Shown here piece by piece: positions 7,006-17,419 of a DNA stretch of 37,500 bases. The position numbers were made by a program, and so were the translations under genes. Numbering within the stretch: the stretch's first letter is position 1; the number at the start of each line of letters is the position of its first letter. The stretch covers positions 82,501 through 120,000 of the forward strand of contig CAUYUJ010022415.1 in the NCBI GenBank assembly GCA_963575745.1, read 5' to 3'. Under the pieces are notes generated by a model, which saw nothing but the letters and a program-made list of their open reading frames with translations, ran no database searches and was not told the DNA's origin. Source of the DNA: Prorocentrum cordatum. Lineage: Eukaryota > Sar > Dinophyceae > Prorocentrales > Prorocentraceae.

Positions 7006-8571
7006 GCAACGGCAGTCGCAGTCACAGCCTCAGCCTCAGCCTGCCTCAGCCTCAGCCTCAGCCTGCCTCAGCCTCAGCCTGCCTCAGCCTCAGCCTCAGC
7101 CTGCTTCAGCCTCAGCCTCAGTCTGCCTTCAGCCTCGGCCTCAGCATCAGCCTGCCTCAGCCTCAGCCTGCATCAGCCTCAGCCTCAGCCTCAGCCTGCC
7201 TCAGCATCAGCCTGCCTCAGCCTCAGCCTCAGCCTGCCTCAGCCTCAGCCTCAGGCTGCTTCAGCCTCAGCCTCAGTCTGCCTTCAGCCTCGGCCTCAGC
7301 CTCAGCCTGCCTCAGCCTCAGCCTGCTTCAGCCTCAGCCTCAGCCTCAGCCTGTCTCAGCATCAGCCTGCTTCAGCCTCAGCCTCAGCCTGCCTCAGCCT
7401 CAGCCTGCCTCAGCCTCAGCCTCAGCCTGCTTCAGCCTCAGCCTCAGTCTGCCTTCAGCCTCGGCCTCAGCCTCAGCCTCCTCAGCCTCAGCCTGCATCA
7501 GCCTCAGCCTCAGCCTCAGCCTGCCTCAGCATCAGCCTGCCTCAGCCTCAGCCTCAGCCTGCCTCAGCCTCAGCCTCAGCCTGCTTCAGCCTCGGCCTCA
7601 GTCTGCCTTCAGCCTCGGCCTCAGCCTCAGCCTGCCTCAGCCTCAGCTTGCATCAGCCTCAGCCTCAGCCTCAGCCTGCCTCAGCATCAGCCTGCCTCAG
7701 CCTCAGCCTCAGCCTGCCTCAGCCTCAGCCTCAGCCTGCTTCAGCCTCAGCCTCAGTCTGCCTTCAGCCTCGGCCTCAGCCTCAGCCTGCCTCAGCCTCA
7801 GACTGCATCAGCCTCAGCCTCAGCCTCAGCCTGCCTCAGCATCAGCCTGCCTCAGCCTCAGCCTCAGCCTGCCTCAGCCTCAGCCTCGCCTGCTTCAGCC
7901 TCAGCCTCAGTCTGCCTTCAGCCTCGGCCTCAGCCTCAGCCTGCCTCAGCCTCAGCCTGCCTCAGCCTCAGCCCTGCCCAGCCTCAGCCTCAGCCTCACC
8001 TGCCTCAGCATCAGCCTGCCTCGCCTCGAGCCTCAGCCAACATCTGCCTCATAACGGCCTGCGTTTCAGCCTCGCCGGCTCGCAACGGCGGCCTCGGCCT
8101 CTGCCTCAGCCTGCCTCAGCCTCAGCCTGCATCAGCCTCAGCCTCAGCCTCAGCCTGCCTCAGCATCAGCCTGCCTCCGCCTCAGCCTCAGCCTGCCTCA
8201 GCCTCAGCCTCAGCCTGCTTCAGCCTCAGCCTCAGTCTGCCTTCAGCCTCGGCCTCAGCCTCAGCCTGCCTGCCTCAGCCTCAGCCTGCCTCAGCCTCAG
8301 CCTCAGCCTGCCTTCAGCCTCAGCCTCAGCCTGCTTCAGCCTCAGCCTCAGCCTCGGCCTCAGCCTCAGCCTGCCTCAGCCTCAGCCTGCATCAGCCTCA
8401 GCCTCAGCCTCAGCCTGCCTCAGCATCAGCCTGCCTCAGCCTCAGCCTGCCTCTGCCTCAGCCTCAGCCTGCTTCAGCCTCAGCCTCAGTCTGCCTTCAG
8501 CCTCGGCCTCAGCCTCAGCCTGCCTCAGCCTCAGCATCAGCCTCAGCCTCAGCCTCAGCCTGCCTCAGCAT
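7006..8571. repeat. CAGCCT minisatellite, about 1.56 kb
   Basis: Nearly all of the stretch is built from CAGCCT hexamers with CTGC, CATCAG, TCGGCC and CTTCAG variants. Higher-order blocks of about 230-330 bp recur, for instance those containing GTCTGCCTTCAGCCTCGGCC (about 7124, 7268, 7447, 7603, 7757). The plus-strand frame of 582 codons reads as Ser/Ala/Gln/Pro/Leu repeats and shifts phase freely, so it is not taken as a gene. Near 8020-8100 the repeat is interrupted by about 70 bp of other sequence. Confidence 0.95.
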
Positions 8572-8930
8572 TCAAAATGTGGCCCGGGAATGGAGTTCTG
8601 GGAACTCGAAGAACACGAAGTGGCCTACCGTTTGCTCCGGGCATTCAAAATCATGCCCAGGAATGGAGTTCTGGGAACTCGAAGACCACGAAGTGGCCTA
8701 CAGTTGGCTCCGGGCATTCAAAATCAGGCCCAGGAATAGAGTTCTGGGAACTCGAAGACCACGAAGTGGCCTACAGTTGGCTCTGGGCATTCAAAATCAT
8801 GCCCAGGAATGGACTTCTGGGAACTCGAAGAACACGAAGTGGCCTACAGTTGGCTCTGGGCATTCAAAAGCATGCCCAGGAATGGAGTTCTGGGAACTCG
8901 AAGACCACGAAGTGCGTTACTGTTGGCTAA
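8572..8930. repeat. 73-bp tandem repeat, five copies
   Basis: GGAATGGAGTTCTGGGAACT or a close variant recurs at about 8588, 8661, 8734, 8807 and 8880, exactly 73 bp apart. Each monomer has CATTCAAAATCATGCCCA, CTCGAAGACCACGAAGTGGC and CTACAGTTGGCTC. Copies are 90% or more alike by eye, so the array looks recent. The period is not a multiple of three, so an amino-acid repeat cannot be maintained. Confidence 0.95.
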
Positions 8931-9509
8931 AAAAGGAGTCCCCGGTTTCCCGGGGGTTTCCGGGGGCACCCTGTCCGGATCCCGCCCAGACCCCCCTCGG
9001 GAGTCATGATGCTCTCTTTTGACCCTACTAGAAACCTATCAGTCTTTGCTGTTAGGTAACCACTCAGGATGAAGATCGGCCCCAGGGGGGGAAGGAGGAA
9101 GGGCGAGAGGTCTGTGGGCCCGCTGCTCGAAGAAACATGGTCGTCGGAGGTCCCGCGCGGCAACTAGTCCCACGGTCATCTGGTGGCTGTCTGTTCGAGA
9201 CACGGTCTCCTGTAACTGTTCTTCGCACCTCTCACCCCGAGCCGACTTACATCCTGAGGCGTCCTGGGGCGGCCACGGGGCTCCAAGTCAGCCTCCGAAG
9301 ACCGCGAGAGCACGGCGACACCGAACGGCCGCCTCGGTGTCTCCGTGGCGGATGCTGCCTGGGTGTTTGGAATCCCCCCATGGCCTTGGGGCCTGCTCCC
9401 CCGCCTCCTCTCGCTCTGCCCCCATCGCGCCCAGGGGCAGCATCGACAGCCACAGCCTGCCGGTGTGCGCCTCCTCTGAGGGACAACGACGGGGAGGGGG
9501 GGCGCTGGC
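8931..9509. other. Unassigned stretch, no supported gene
   Basis: Mixed-composition DNA directly after the 73-bp array. Overlapping frames on both strands (for example 261 codons plus, 213 codons minus) run into the triplet repeats at 9510-9663 and show no domain. No repeat family was matched. Confidence 0.45.
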
Positions 9510-9606
9510 ATGCGAGGAGGAGGAGGCGATCGCAGAAGGGAGCGGGGAGGAAGGAGGGAGGAGGGAGGACGGAGGAGGGAGGGGAGAGGGAGGAGGGAAG
9601 GGGAAG
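9510..9606. repeat. Purine-rich GGA/GAGG tract
   Basis: Irregular GGAGG/GGGA sequence leading into the ACG array. On the plus strand it is almost free of pyrimidines after 9550. Confidence 0.8.
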
Positions 9607-9607
9607 T

Positions 9608-9608
9608 A

Positions 9609-9663
<55 letters not shown>
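9608..9663. repeat. (ACG)n microsatellite
   Basis: About 18 perfect ACG triplets. The frames read poly-Asp, poly-Thr or poly-Arg, with poly-Ser and poly-Arg in the minus frames. Confidence 0.97.
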
Positions 9664-10080
9664 CGATACACCGGCGATTGATCGGCGACGGGCCCCCGAC
9701 GGTGAATCCGCACGCTGCTGGGCGGGGGGCGGGCTCAATCGGGCCCCCTGTCGGCGGAGGAGTGGCCGACGGGGGGGTCGACGCGCCCCCCCCCCCATGT
9801 GCCCGTCCCCCCCCTGTCGTTGCCCCTGTTCCTCCAGAGGAGCAAAGAACAGCACAGACAGAACCTCGAAAGTTGACGCCTGTGCCACAATTCTATATAT
9901 ATATATGTATAAACATCTATAGAAATATCAAAAGCACCCACAAAATCTAAAGCACCAACAAAAACTCCCCCCTGATATGCTTGAACTAAACTACTTTTGA
10001 ATATTCCTCCTGTAGAGGGACAGGCCCGACTTAACACTATTCCCCAAGCAGTGTTTGCGCCCAAGTGTCCTCACCTGTTT
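9664..10080. other. Unassigned stretch with C runs, a short TA run and a J terminus
   Basis: Contains homopolymer C tracts near 9790 and 9820, a TATATA run at 9893-9910, and at 9998-10042 a right-terminus copy of element J (TCCTCCTGTAGAGGGACAGG, CCCGACTT). The only plus-strand frames are extensions of the ACG repeat. No gene seen. Confidence 0.45.
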
Positions 10081-10129
10081 TCTAAGGAATCGGGGATCCA
10101 CTGACCCGGGGCAATCCAAACCCGGGCCA

Positions 10130-10235
10130 CTCACGCCTTTCAGGATCCTGCAAGGTCCTGCAGGATCCTGCAGGATCCTGCGCCCCAACCTAATCAATGC
10201 GCCCCTGGCACTGCAGGATCCTGCAAAATACGGCG
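10130..10235. repeat. Short palindromic GGATCCTGCA repeats
   Basis: CAGGATCCTGCAAGGTCCTG and following copies of CAGGATCCTG, each a self-complementary decamer, lie head to tail at 10140-10180, with another at 10211-10223 (CTGCAGGATCCTGCA). Confidence 0.85.
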
Positions 10236-10280
10236 CTTTGGCTGACCCGCGTTTGCACTGACCCCCGTTCTGCGACAAGC

Positions 10281-10458
10281 GAGGGAGGGAAGTGAGAAGG
10301 AGAAGGCCTTTTCGGAAGGTTCAGAAGTCCCCGGCCTTCTGAGAAGTCTTCAAGGCCTTCCCCGAAGACAACAAAAATCTTCTCAGAAGGCGCGAGGGCT
10401 TCTGAGAAGTCCCACCGCCTTCTGAAAAGGCCTTTCCTTCTCGCTTCCCCCTAGCTCG
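10281..10458. mobile_element. Palindromic foldback element, family H
   Basis: The inner arms 10295-10319 and 10418-10441 are inverted repeats: AGAAGGAGAAGGCCTTTTCG on the left and AGAAGGAAAGGCCTTTTCAG on the reverse complement of the right. Similarity continues outwards (GAGGGAGGGAAGTG against GAGCTAGGGGGAAGCG), so the arms are close to 40 bp. The interior repeats CTTCTGAGAAG. A diverged relative lies at 27945-28075. Noncoding. Confidence 0.75.
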
Positions 10459-10469
10459 ATGCAGACCCG

Positions 10470-10700
10470 TCTCAAGGCTCCCGAAGTAACTGGGCCTGGG
10501 TGTTGGTCCAGCTGGCGTGTTGCCGTCGTGCGCCGCCACTGTTTTTTTCTGGGCCCGGGTGTCGCTCGCCGCGCTGGTGACCGCCGTCGCCACCCGTCGC
10601 CGCCGTCTGTCGCCGCTGCTTCTGGGACTGGGTGTCGTTCGCTGCGCTTGTCGCCGCCGCTGCCGCCCGTCGCCGCCGCCCCGTCGCACCTTCCGTTGCA
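10470..10700. repeat. GTCGCC-rich tract with a two-copy tandem
   Basis: TCTGGGCCCGGGTGTCGCTC... is repeated about 78 bp later as TCTGGGACTGGGTGTCGTTC..., each followed by GTCGCCGCC-type triplets. A similar tract follows the D and H relatives at 28165-28250, so these three may move or decay as one block. Confidence 0.6.
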
Positions 10701-10749
10701 TGACAATCGATTGTGATCGATTGCGACATATTACCCGTTCTTATTGAAA

Positions 10750-10751
10750 AC

Positions 10752-10791
<40 letters not shown>

Positions 10792-10819
10792 CTGTACATT
10801 AGTTATGTGTATATATATG

Positions 10820-10860
<41 letters not shown>

Positions 10861-10900
10861 CATACATACACACATACATATACAAACATAACATCGAAAA
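10750..10900. repeat. (TA)n and TACA-rich tract
   Basis: Two TA runs (about 10755-10785 and 10828-10855) within a TATACA/CATA-rich stretch. It stands out as AT-rich in a GC-rich window. Confidence 0.95.
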
Positions 10901-10902
10901 AA

Positions 10903-10955
10903 GAGAAAGAAAGAGAGAGAGAGAGAGAGAGAAAGAGAGACAGAGAGAGAGCGTA
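10903..10955. repeat. (GA)n tract
   Basis: An interrupted GA run directly after the TA tract and immediately upstream of the first family F copy. Confidence 0.95.
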
Positions 10956-10964
10956 TCCCCTGGG

Positions 10965-11895
10965 ATTATCCGTTCCCTTTTTCCGTATTGTAGCTTACAT
11001 ATGACTCTGCCCCATCGTCCATCCGAAAATATGAACTCATACCATCCCAAGCGAGCCCGTATTGCCCCCCACCGCCATCCTCTGTAAAAAACGACTGTGC
11101 GCGCGAATTCGTTTACCAAAAATCATCATTTTCCCAGAATCCCTGACAACAGCGAAATGCACAAGCGCGCGTCGCCGCGCGCGCATGCCGGAAACCTTCA
11201 AAAACTTTCGGCGTTGTAACGATGTCAAAATCGAGTGCCCCAGAAAAATACATATATATACACACACATACATACATGGTTTCGCAAAACGTGTTTTCAA
11301 ACAACAAAAAAGGTGCGATTCTTCACATTGTTACAACAACCACATTGGTTCACCATGTGTAAAAAATGCTACCAAAGAAATCGTTTGAACGCCCTTGAGC
11401 CGATTCTGGGGGGCACGATCCGTGTCAAATAACACCATGCGGCTACTCTCGCGCGTCGGCCGCCCGCACATGTCGAAATCTTTCCAAAATCTTCATCACC
11501 GACGCGAAGACGCCGTCATCGTCGTCGGTGTGATCATCTTCGGCGCAGTCATTGGCCTTGCCGTCGTCATCGCCACCTTCGTCACCATCGCTACTCTCAT
11601 TGCTCGTCGCCGGCGCGATCCGCATCGGCGCCGTCACGGGCCGCGCCGTCGTCGTTGTCAACATCGTCACCAGGATCGCCGAGATCATCATCGCGTTTAT
11701 CGTGGTCGACGTTGCCATGATACCGCGCCCGCCCACGTCACCGACTCGCACTGAAGTGCCCGCTGGGGTGGTGGGCCCGGCGGCCAGCACCGCCGCGGCC
11801 GCGTCGGTCGCGCCAGACTAGCTGGCCGCTGCGCGAGATTGGGCCAGCGCGGCCGCAGACGCACCAGACGACGCCAAGCACCCATCACAATCGCC
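10965..11895 (+). repeat. Dispersed repeat family F, near-complete copy (a)
   Basis: Family F runs in a fixed order of blocks: TTACATATGA.TCTGCCCCAT head; CCATCCTCTG; TTTACCAAAAATCATCA; a CGCGCG(TCG)CGCGCGCATGCCG block; TTTCGCAAAAC; CGAACGCCCTTG; GGGGGGCACGATCCGTGTCA; CTTCATCACCGACGCGAAGA; a GTC/ATC-rich centre; CCATGATACCGCGCCCGCCC; CTAGCTGGCCGCTGCGCG; and a GCCGCCGCATGGGTTTTG tail. This copy has them all. Both strands have frames of about 110-120 codons over the triplet-rich centre, but they are not conserved between copies and carry no known domain. Confidence 0.8.
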
Positions 11896-11899
11896 GCCG

Positions 11900-12495
11900 C
11901 ATGGGTTTTGAGACAAAGGAAAAAAAAAAGAGCGCACCAATAGATCCCCCCAGATCATCCGCACCCTTCTCGTATTCCAATATACATGCGATTCTGCCGC
12001 ATCGTCCATCCAAAAATATGAGCTCGCACCACCCCACGGGGGCCAGCATCGACGCCCCCCAGCCATCCTCTGCCGAAAAAATACGAGCGCACGCGTTCAT
12101 CAACAATCGTCAGCTTTCAAAAATACCTCGTGAAAACCAAGACGAATTGCGCACGAGCGCGCGCCGTCGCGAGCGCGCGCCGAAATCCTTCAAAAGCCTT
12201 AGTTTCCGTAAAGATTTCACAACAGGGCGCCCCCCCCCCCAAAAAAAAAACAATAAACATATAGAAGCACACGGTTTCGCAACGCTGACATTGCCACTCA
12301 ATGCTACCCAGCGGGCTTCGCGCGCCCATGTCGAAATCGCTCGAAAGCCCTTGCGCGCGTGCTGTCGCGAGAACCCTTTTTTGCAACAACATGGAAATAA
12401 GTGCACGGGCGCGTCGTCGCGCGCGCATGCCGAAATCAATCAAAGCTGCGGTTTCGTAAAGGCTTCAAAACCGAATGTTTCGATATAGACATACA
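11900..12495 (+). repeat. Family F, partial copy (b)
   Basis: Starts with the F head (CGTATTCCAATATACATGCG, CTGCCGCATCGTCCATCC) and runs through the CGCGCGCATGCCGAAATC block, which occurs twice (near 12175 and 12425). It lacks the triplet-rich centre and tail. A C run joined to an A run (12231-12250) interrupts it. Confidence 0.75.
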
Positions 12496-12645
12496 TAAAA
12501 ACAAATACATAAACCAAATGATACTGGAGAAAAAACAAATTCATAATCTGTTTAGAAATACAGGAGATCCCCTTGCAAGTGCCCCTTACATTTATGCGAT
12601 CTGCAAGGGCCACGGCGGCCACGAGGGCTATCGGAATACAGGGAT

Positions 12646-12905
12646 ATAAGGCCATGGGGCAATCATGCTTTAGGGCTATAAGGTTATAGGGCCACAGGGC
12701 TATGGGGCTATGCGGCTATAATGATTTAGGGCCACAGGGCTATGGGGCTATAGGGCTATAGGGCTATATGGCTATGAGGCCATGGGGCCATAGGGCTAGA
12801 TGGCTATAGGGCTACAGGACTATAGGGCTATAGGAATATTGGGCTATAAGGCCATATGGCTATAGGGATATAGGGCCACGGAACTGTAGGGCCACACGAC
12901 TACAA
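12646..12905. repeat. GGGCTATA octamer minisatellite
   Basis: About 30 imperfect copies of an octamer GGGCTATA/GGGCCATA/GGGCCACA. Changes of one or two bases occur in most units, so the array is old. It is followed by GGGCACCCGG-type repeats to about 12985. Confidence 0.9.
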
Positions 12906-13074
12906 GGCGATGGGGCGCCCGGGCACCCGGGAACCCCCGGGCACCTCCAAGCACTTCGGGGCACCCCCGGGCACCTGGGCACCAGGGCCAGCCACCGAAA
13001 CTGGCGGCGAAGCACCTCGCCCGATCACAGGAATCCGCTAGGACCCCTCCAGAGGCAAGCTCTGGTCGGGAAGA
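12906..13074. repeat. GGGCACCCGG-rich short repeats and flank
   Basis: GGGCACCCGGG and GGGGCACCCCCGGGCACCTG recur between 12915 and 12985. The rest up to the next F copy is unassigned. Confidence 0.7.
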
Positions 13075-13735
13075 ATGTTCCGCGGCAACAATGCTTCAAG
13101 GGGCCTGCGCTCGCTCTCTTGCGAATCCTCGAGAAAACCAGCGTTCTTTTGTTACCATGCCCATGGACTTCTGCCAAGCGGGCCTCTCGCGCCGCGCGCC
13201 GAAATCATTCGAACGCCCTGGCGCCCGCGCCCGGAGGGGGGGGGGTGGCGCGACCCGCGCCCGGCAGTGCCGCGCGGGCACTCTCGCGCGCCGGCCGCGC
13301 GCGCGCCGAACCCTTCAACAACCTTCATCGCCCACGCGAAGTCGCCGTCATCGTCGCCGACGCGATCAGCATCGGCGCCGTCATTGGCCTTGCCGTCGCG
13401 CCATCGCCACCTCCGTCGCCATCGCTACTCTCGCAGTCGCGCCCACCGCGGTCGGCGTCGCCATGATACCGCGCCCGCCCAAGTCACCGACACGCACGAA
13501 AGGGCCTACTGGGAAGTGCGCAGCGGTCAGCGCCACCGCCGCCGCGTCGGTCGCGCCAAACTATCTGGCCGCCTCGCGCGCGAGTATGCGCGGGCTAGCG
13601 CGGCCGCAGATGCACCAGCCAACGCCGAGCATTCATCGCAATCGCCACCGCTTGGGTTTTGCAAACCAACTTGCGGGAGGGTGGGCGGGACGCTTTGAGG
13701 AGCACGGGAGGCGGCCAAGCGCGGCGCAGGGCCAC
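13075..13735 (+). repeat. Family F copy (c), right half
   Basis: Enters the F order at the block upstream of CGAAATCATTCGAACGCCCT and continues through GCCGTCATTGGCCTTGCCGT, CCATGATACCGCGCCCGCCC and ACCAGCCAACGCCGAGCA to the GGTTTTGCAAACCAA tail. The 207- and 269-codon frames here merely read through the repeat. Confidence 0.75.
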
Positions 13736-13779
13736 CAATTCTCCTTTCGAAAAAATCCGAGCACCCACCCACTCTGGAC

Positions 13780-14450
13780 TTATCAACTCCGCCAGAACCC
13801 ATGCAAAACGCAAATGATTCTGACCCAATGTCCATCCTACTTGCAAGTTCAAACTATCCCAGCAAAGCCAGCATCGGCACCCCCTGGGTCCCCTTGTTAA
13901 AAATACACGCGCAACATGGATGTTCAACACAAAGCGCGCTCGCTCTTGCGAGTTCTAAATAAAACTATCAGTTTTTTGTTTTCGAAATTTTCATAATATA
14001 CGACTAAGCGGATTTCGCGCGCACATGTCGAAATCGTTCGAACGTCCTTGCGAGCGCGCTGGGGCGGCACGATCCGCGTCGAAAAATACGACGCGAGCCA
14101 CTCCGGCGCGTCTGCCGCGCGCGCATTTCGAATCCAAAACCTTCATCCAAGACGCGAAGACGCCGTCATCATCGCTGGCGCGATCAGCATCGGCGCCGTC
14201 ACTGGCTGCCCCGTCGTCGCTTTCAGCATCGCCACCAGCACCGCTACTATCATCATCGCGTCTACCGTTGTCGACGTTGCCGCGATGCCGCGCCCGCCCA
14301 AGCCGCCGACTCGAACTGAAGTGCCCGCTGAATGTGCCGAGCGGCCAGCACCACCGCGTTCGCGTCGGTCGCGCCAAACTAGCCGGCCGCTGCGCGCGCG
14401 ACCACGCGCGGGCTAGCACGGCCGCAGACATGCACCAGCCAACAACCAGC
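13780..14450 (+). repeat. Family F copy (d)
   Basis: Begins with a degraded F head (GCAAATGATTCTGACCCAAT, CTATCCCAGCAAAGCCAGCA), then CGAAATCGTTCGAACGTCCT, GGGGCGGCACGATCCGCGTC, and the tail block GCAGACATGCACCAGCCAAC. The 3' tail after that block is missing. Confidence 0.75.
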
Positions 14451-14454
14451 ACCA

Positions 14455-15720
14455 TCGTTTATCAAAAAACCTTAAGTGTTCAAGAACCCCCTGCAAAAAA
14501 AAGGACGAAGTGCACGCGCGCGCTGTCGCGCGCGCACGTCGAAATCCTTCAAAGACCTCCGGTTTCGGAAAAAAATCAAAATCGAGTGCCCCGCCGAAAA
14601 ATGGCGCAATGCGGCTTGTACGTGTAACACGATAACAACAATAAGATAAAAAGGCGCGCGCACTTGCGAATTTGTAAAAGAACTATAAGTTCTCTATATT
14701 TTCATACAACGCTACCAAACAGGCTTCGCGCGCGCATGCCGAAATCTTTCGAACGCCTCCGCGCGCGCGCCATCGCGAAAACCTTTTGCAAGAAATGAGA
14801 CGAAGCGCACACGCGCGCGTGGTCGCGCGCGCATGCCGAAATCCTACAAAAACCTTCGGTTTCGAAAAGAATGCAAAAACGACTGTTCAAAAAAAAAAAA
14901 AAAAAAAAACGGTTTCGCAAAACTGATTGATATAATATAACAAAGGATGCACGCGCGCTCTCGCGAAATCTTATGATAACCAAAAATGTTTCAACATGTT
15001 CAAGGAAAGCTACCAAACGGGCTTCGCGCGCGTGCATGTCGAAAATGTCGAAATCTTTCGAACGCCCTTGAGCGCGTGCTGGGGTGGCACGATCAGTGTC
15101 AAATAATACCATGCGAGCCACTCTCGCGCGTCTGCCGCGCGCGAATCGAATTCCTTCGCAAACCTTCATCACCGACGCGAAAGCGCCGTCGTCGTCGGCG
15201 TGATCAGCCTGTCTTTCCTCGTCGGCGCCGTCGTCGTCCTCCTTGGCGTCGTCGTCGTATCCGTCGTTGTCGCCGGGGTCGTCCTTCCTCCTCCCTCGTC
15301 GTCGTCGTCGTCGTCCGTCGTCGGCGTCTCGTCGTCGTCCCTCCTATTTCGTCGCCGTCGTCGTCGGCGTTGCCATCCTCGTCGTCGTCGTCGTCCGCTT
15401 CGTCGTCGTCGTCGTCGTCGGCGTCGTCGTCGTCGTCGTCATCGGCGTCGTCCTCGGCGTCCTCGTCGTCAGCGTCGTCGTCATCGTCGTCGTCGGCGTC
15501 GTCGTCGTCGTCGGTGTCGTCGTCGTCGTCGTCGTCGTCGTTCTCGGCGTCGTCGTCGTAGTCGTCGGCGTCGTCGTCGTCGTCGGTGTCGCTGCCAAGT
15601 GCCATTTGGTACCAACTGTCACGGTCTCAAGAGGTCTTGCGACCAAGTTGCGGCTGGGAGGGTGGGATGTTTGCACGAGCGGCGGAGAGGGCGGCTTCAA
15701 GCCCCCCCCCCCCCCCAGAC
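14455..15720 (+). repeat. Family F copy (e) with an expanded GTC centre
   Basis: Begins with the TTTATCAAAAA and AGTGCACGCGCGCGCTGTCG blocks, repeats the CGCGCATGCCGAAATC block several times, and passes GGCACGATCAGTGTCAAATA into a 370-bp GTC-rich array. It ends with GTGCCATTTGGTACCAACTG, GTTGCGGCTGGGAGGGTGGG and GGCTTCAAG. An A homopolymer lies at 14888-14908. Confidence 0.75.
15225..15592. repeat. (GTC)n array within family F
   Basis: An imperfect GTC/GTCGGC/GTCCTC array replaces the short triplet-rich centre seen in other F copies. Long poly-Asp (minus), poly-Val and poly-Ser frames are repeat artefacts. Confidence 0.93.
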
Positions 15721-15734
15721 TTAACTCTTCCCCT

Positions 15735-16070
15735 TTTCGTATTGCAATTTAAATATAATTCTGCCCCACCGCCCATCCTAACTATGAATCTACACTAGCC
15801 CAGGGGGGCGGTATCGCCCCACCCCCGCCATCCTCTGCAAATGAAATATGCGCGCACACTCGTTTACCAAACATCAGAAGTTGTCAAACTCCCTTGCAAG
15901 AAAAGGAACGAAGTGCACACGCGCGCGCCGTCGCGCGCGTGCCAAAATCATTCAAAAACCTTCGGTGTCGGAAGGATTCCAAATCGAATCCCCCGGAAAA
16001 AACATACAAAAAACACAGGGTTTCGCAACACTGATTCTAAAAAACATGCGCCCCCCCTTGCGAAATCTTC

Positions 16071-16104
<34 letters not shown>

Positions 16105-16110
16105 CAGCTA
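15735..16110 (+). repeat. Family F copy (f), left half
   Basis: F head (CGTATTGCAATTTAAATATA, ATTCTGCCCCACCGCCCATC), ATCCTCTGCAAATGAAATAT, and the CGCGCGCCGTCGCGCGCGTG block, ending in TTTCGCAACACTGATT and a TA run at 16074-16103. It stops there; array G1 follows. Confidence 0.75.
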
Positions 16111-16114
16111 CACT

Positions 16115-16281
16115 AGATACTAATACTACTAATCACCATCATAATACAAGTTTGTCCCAACCATCCTGTAGTGCTGGGTCCTCGTTTTGAAAGACAGCGC
16201 CCCGCGTCCCACCTCCTCTCCTCCTCCTCCCCCTCCTCGCCCTCCTCCCTCCTCCCCCTCCTTGCCTCTGCTCTCGGCAAA
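16115..16281. other. Spacer with a TCC/CTC pyrimidine tract
   Basis: Short unassigned DNA, then CTCCTCCTCC-type repeats at about 16203-16263 directly next to the end of array G1. Confidence 0.7.
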
Positions 16282-17365
16282 CCCCTCACACGTTTCGTAG
16301 CCCCATAGGGAGCTCGACCGAAGGTCCCAGCGGCACAGCCCGCATGCGGTTCCCCCACCCAGGGCAACGCTTCGTGGCCCCATAGGGAGCTCCACCGAAG
16401 GTCACAGTGGCACAGCCCGCATGCGGTTCCCCCACCCAGGGCAGCGCTTCGTGGCCCCATGGGGAGCTCCACCGAAGGTCCCAGCGGCACAGCCCGCATG
16501 CGGTTCCCCCACCCAGGGCAGCGTTTCGTAGCCCCATAGGGAGCTCCACCGAAGGCCCAGTGGCACAGCCCGCATGCGGTTCCCCCACCCAGGGCAGCGT
16601 TTCGTGGCCCCATAGGGAGCTCCACCGAAGGCCCCAGTGGGGGTGCCCGCATGCGGTTCCCCCACCCAGGGCAGCGTTTCGTGGCCCCATAGGGAGCTCC
16701 ACCGAAGGCCCCAGTGGGGTGTTCGCATGCGTTGGCACAGCCCAGGTTCGGGGGCAGCGTGTCGTAGCCCCATGGGGAGCTCCACCGAAGGTCCCAGTGG
16801 CACAGCCCGCATGCGGTTCCCCCACCCAGGGCACCGTTTCGTGGCCCCATAGGGAGCTCAACCGAAGGTCCCAGTGGCACAGCCCGCATGCGGTTCCCCC
16901 ACCCAGGACAGCGTTTCGTGGCCCCACAGGGAGCTCCACCGAAGGTCCCAGTGGCACAGCCCGCATGCGGTTCCCCCACCCAGGGCAGTGCTTCGTGGCC
17001 CCATTGGGAGCTCCACCTAAGGCCCCAGTCGCGCAGTTCGCATGCGCCCCCCCTCCCACCCCCACCCAGGGCAGCGCTTCGTGGCCCCATAGGTAGCTCC
17101 CCCGAAGGTCCCAGTGGCGCAGTTCGCATGCGTCCAGTATTGCGTCTCGTGGCCCCATAGGGAGCTCCACCGAAGGTCCCAGTGGCGCAGTTCGCATGCG
17201 TCCTCCCCACACCCAGTACAGCGCTTCGTGGCCCCATAGAGAGCTCCACCGAAGGTCCCAGTGGCGCAGTTCGCATGCGTCCCCCCCCACCCAGTACAGC
17301 GCTTCGTGGCCCGGCTTCCCCGAATGCGATACCCACAACTGCATATGGTTGGGTCTTTCGCCAGG
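16282..17365 (-). repeat. Tandem array G1, about 13 monomers of roughly 78 bp
   Basis: Each monomer holds a GCATGCG core, CCCACCCAGGGCAGCG, TTCGTGGCCCCATAGGGAGC and CTCCACCGAAGG (as read on the plus strand). GCATGCG lies near 16342, 16419, 16497, 16572, 16651, 16809, 16887, 16965 and onward to 17272. The right edge, 17334-17365, is the G border (ATGGTTGGGTCTTTCGCC). The left border is missing; CACGTTTCGTAGCCCC runs into a TCC tract. The 78-bp period keeps three minus-strand frames open for up to 407 codons, so none is favoured as a gene. Confidence 0.92.
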
Positions 17366-17419
17366 CTATTTGTGTGTATATATAAGCAAAAAATCAAACA
17401 AACAAGCAAAAAAAAAGGT

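Noticed and set aside
6991-8739. 582-codon Ser/Ala/Gln/Pro/Leu frame over the CAGCCT minisatellite, as a possible mucin-like or surface protein.
   Set aside because: It is made of the repeat only, begins without any signal peptide, and runs on into the 73-bp array, whose period breaks any frame.
8572-8930. CRISPR array for the regularly spaced 73-bp repeats (also 83-bp and 78-bp arrays).
   Set aside because: The whole unit is repeated with no unique spacers; no cas genes; the context is eukaryotic.
10750-10900. TATA-like promoter in the TA runs.
   Set aside because: Simple dinucleotide repeat with no gene downstream; no other promoter element.
16074-16103. TA run and family F border as an attachment site or integron end.
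   Set aside because: Only a microsatellite; no integrase and no duplicated core.
16113-17344. 407- and 352-codon minus-strand frames with 26-residue repeats, as a possible repeat protein.
   Set aside because: The 78-bp monomer keeps three frames open equally; other G arrays have monomers of other length or inverted order, so no frame is conserved.
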